Positions 13,711-13,870 of a stretch of 13,870 bases of DNA are shown here, in pieces. Below the pieces are notes generated by a model that saw only the letters and a program-made list of their open reading frames with translations, made no database searches and was not told where the DNA came from. The stretch is from MGBC114844 sp910585855 (GTDB lineage Bacteria; Bacillota; Clostridia; Lachnospirales; Lachnospiraceae), in contig CBFFYP010000099.1 in assembly GCA_965646165.1 (NCBI GenBank), forward strand, positions 1 through 13,870. Direction: 5' to 3'. Made by a program: the position numbers and the translations under genes. Position 1 is the first letter of the stretch. Each line of letters begins with the position of its first letter.

Positions 13711-13870
13711 GTTCCGGGGTCAAGAAACAGCCAGATTCGAAAACGGTGGGCAGCCTGCAGTGACTTTGGAAAAAAGTTAGAAGTTCTTAGACTTCTGCTC
13801 GAAAATCTAAGATTTTTTTCACATCCTGCTTCCATGCAGGGTGTGAAAAAAAAGGGGCGTGTTTAGCCCG
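13711..13870 (+). repeat. Repeat element E (type 2), cut by the window end
   Basis: It is nearly identical to the left half of element B: the GTCAAGAAACAGCCAGATTC arm (13720-13739), GGTGGGCAGCCTGCAG, the second-stem left arm, the TTCCAT hairpin and GGGGCGTGTTTAGCCCG up to 13870. The right half lies outside the window. Confidence 0.85.

Noticed and set aside
4142..13870. Retron, diversity-generating retroelement or group II intron as the identity of the repeat family
   Set aside because: No reverse transcriptase gene is present, and no domain V-like hairpin or template/variable repeat pair was seen.

Overview
The window looks like the chromosome of a low-GC anaerobic Firmicute, most likely a gut Lachnospiraceae or related Clostridia. 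This rests on AT-rich DNA, strong AGGAGG ribosome binding sites, a T-box in front of methionyl-tRNA synthetase, a metS-tatD gene pair, a YbhJ-type hydratase and TnpB-type IS elements. The species cannot be named from the sequence.

Layout. 1-80: tail of an unidentified gene. 145-1862: an IS200/IS605 element on the minus strand with an intact tnpB nuclease gene and a decayed tnpA. 1938-2459: a nitroreductase gene broken by one in-frame TAA. 2528-2679: a strong palindrome with possible pseudoknot pairing. 2709-3371 (minus): a membrane-anchored protein of unknown function. Just upstream of it, 3391-3760 holds a structured region that resembles the HEARO/IscB omega RNA, with no iscB gene. 3780-4700: AT-rich DNA with a palindrome, a doubtful small ORF and repeat element A. 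4702-5604: a LacX-like aldose 1-epimerase. 5619-6046: repeat element B and a remnant. 6095-8392 (minus): a YbhJ-type aconitase-family hydratase with its own promoter. 8484-9254 (minus): a regulator made of two copies of one HTH module. 9359-10138 (minus): tatD. 10187-10945: repeat elements C and D. 10972-12969 (minus): metS, led by a T-box and promoter (13003-13384). 13460-13870: a core-less derivative and repeat element E, cut by the window end.

The most unusual content is the repeat family A-E. Each copy is about 350 bases and non-coding, and folds as a long imperfect hairpin. The core is nearly invariant between copies. The outer arms differ completely between the two subtypes, and substantially among copies of one subtype, yet each stays complementary to its own partner. 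This is strong internal evidence that structure is being kept. At three of the four loci a type 1 copy (or its remnant) lies head-to-head with a type 2 copy, and two of these units are seen to be bounded by inverted GGACGCCAGA / TCTGGCGTCC ends. One such pair sits between metS and tatD. I do not recognise the family. It may be a structured RNA spread as a non-autonomous mobile element; no protein-coding partner is visible in the window.
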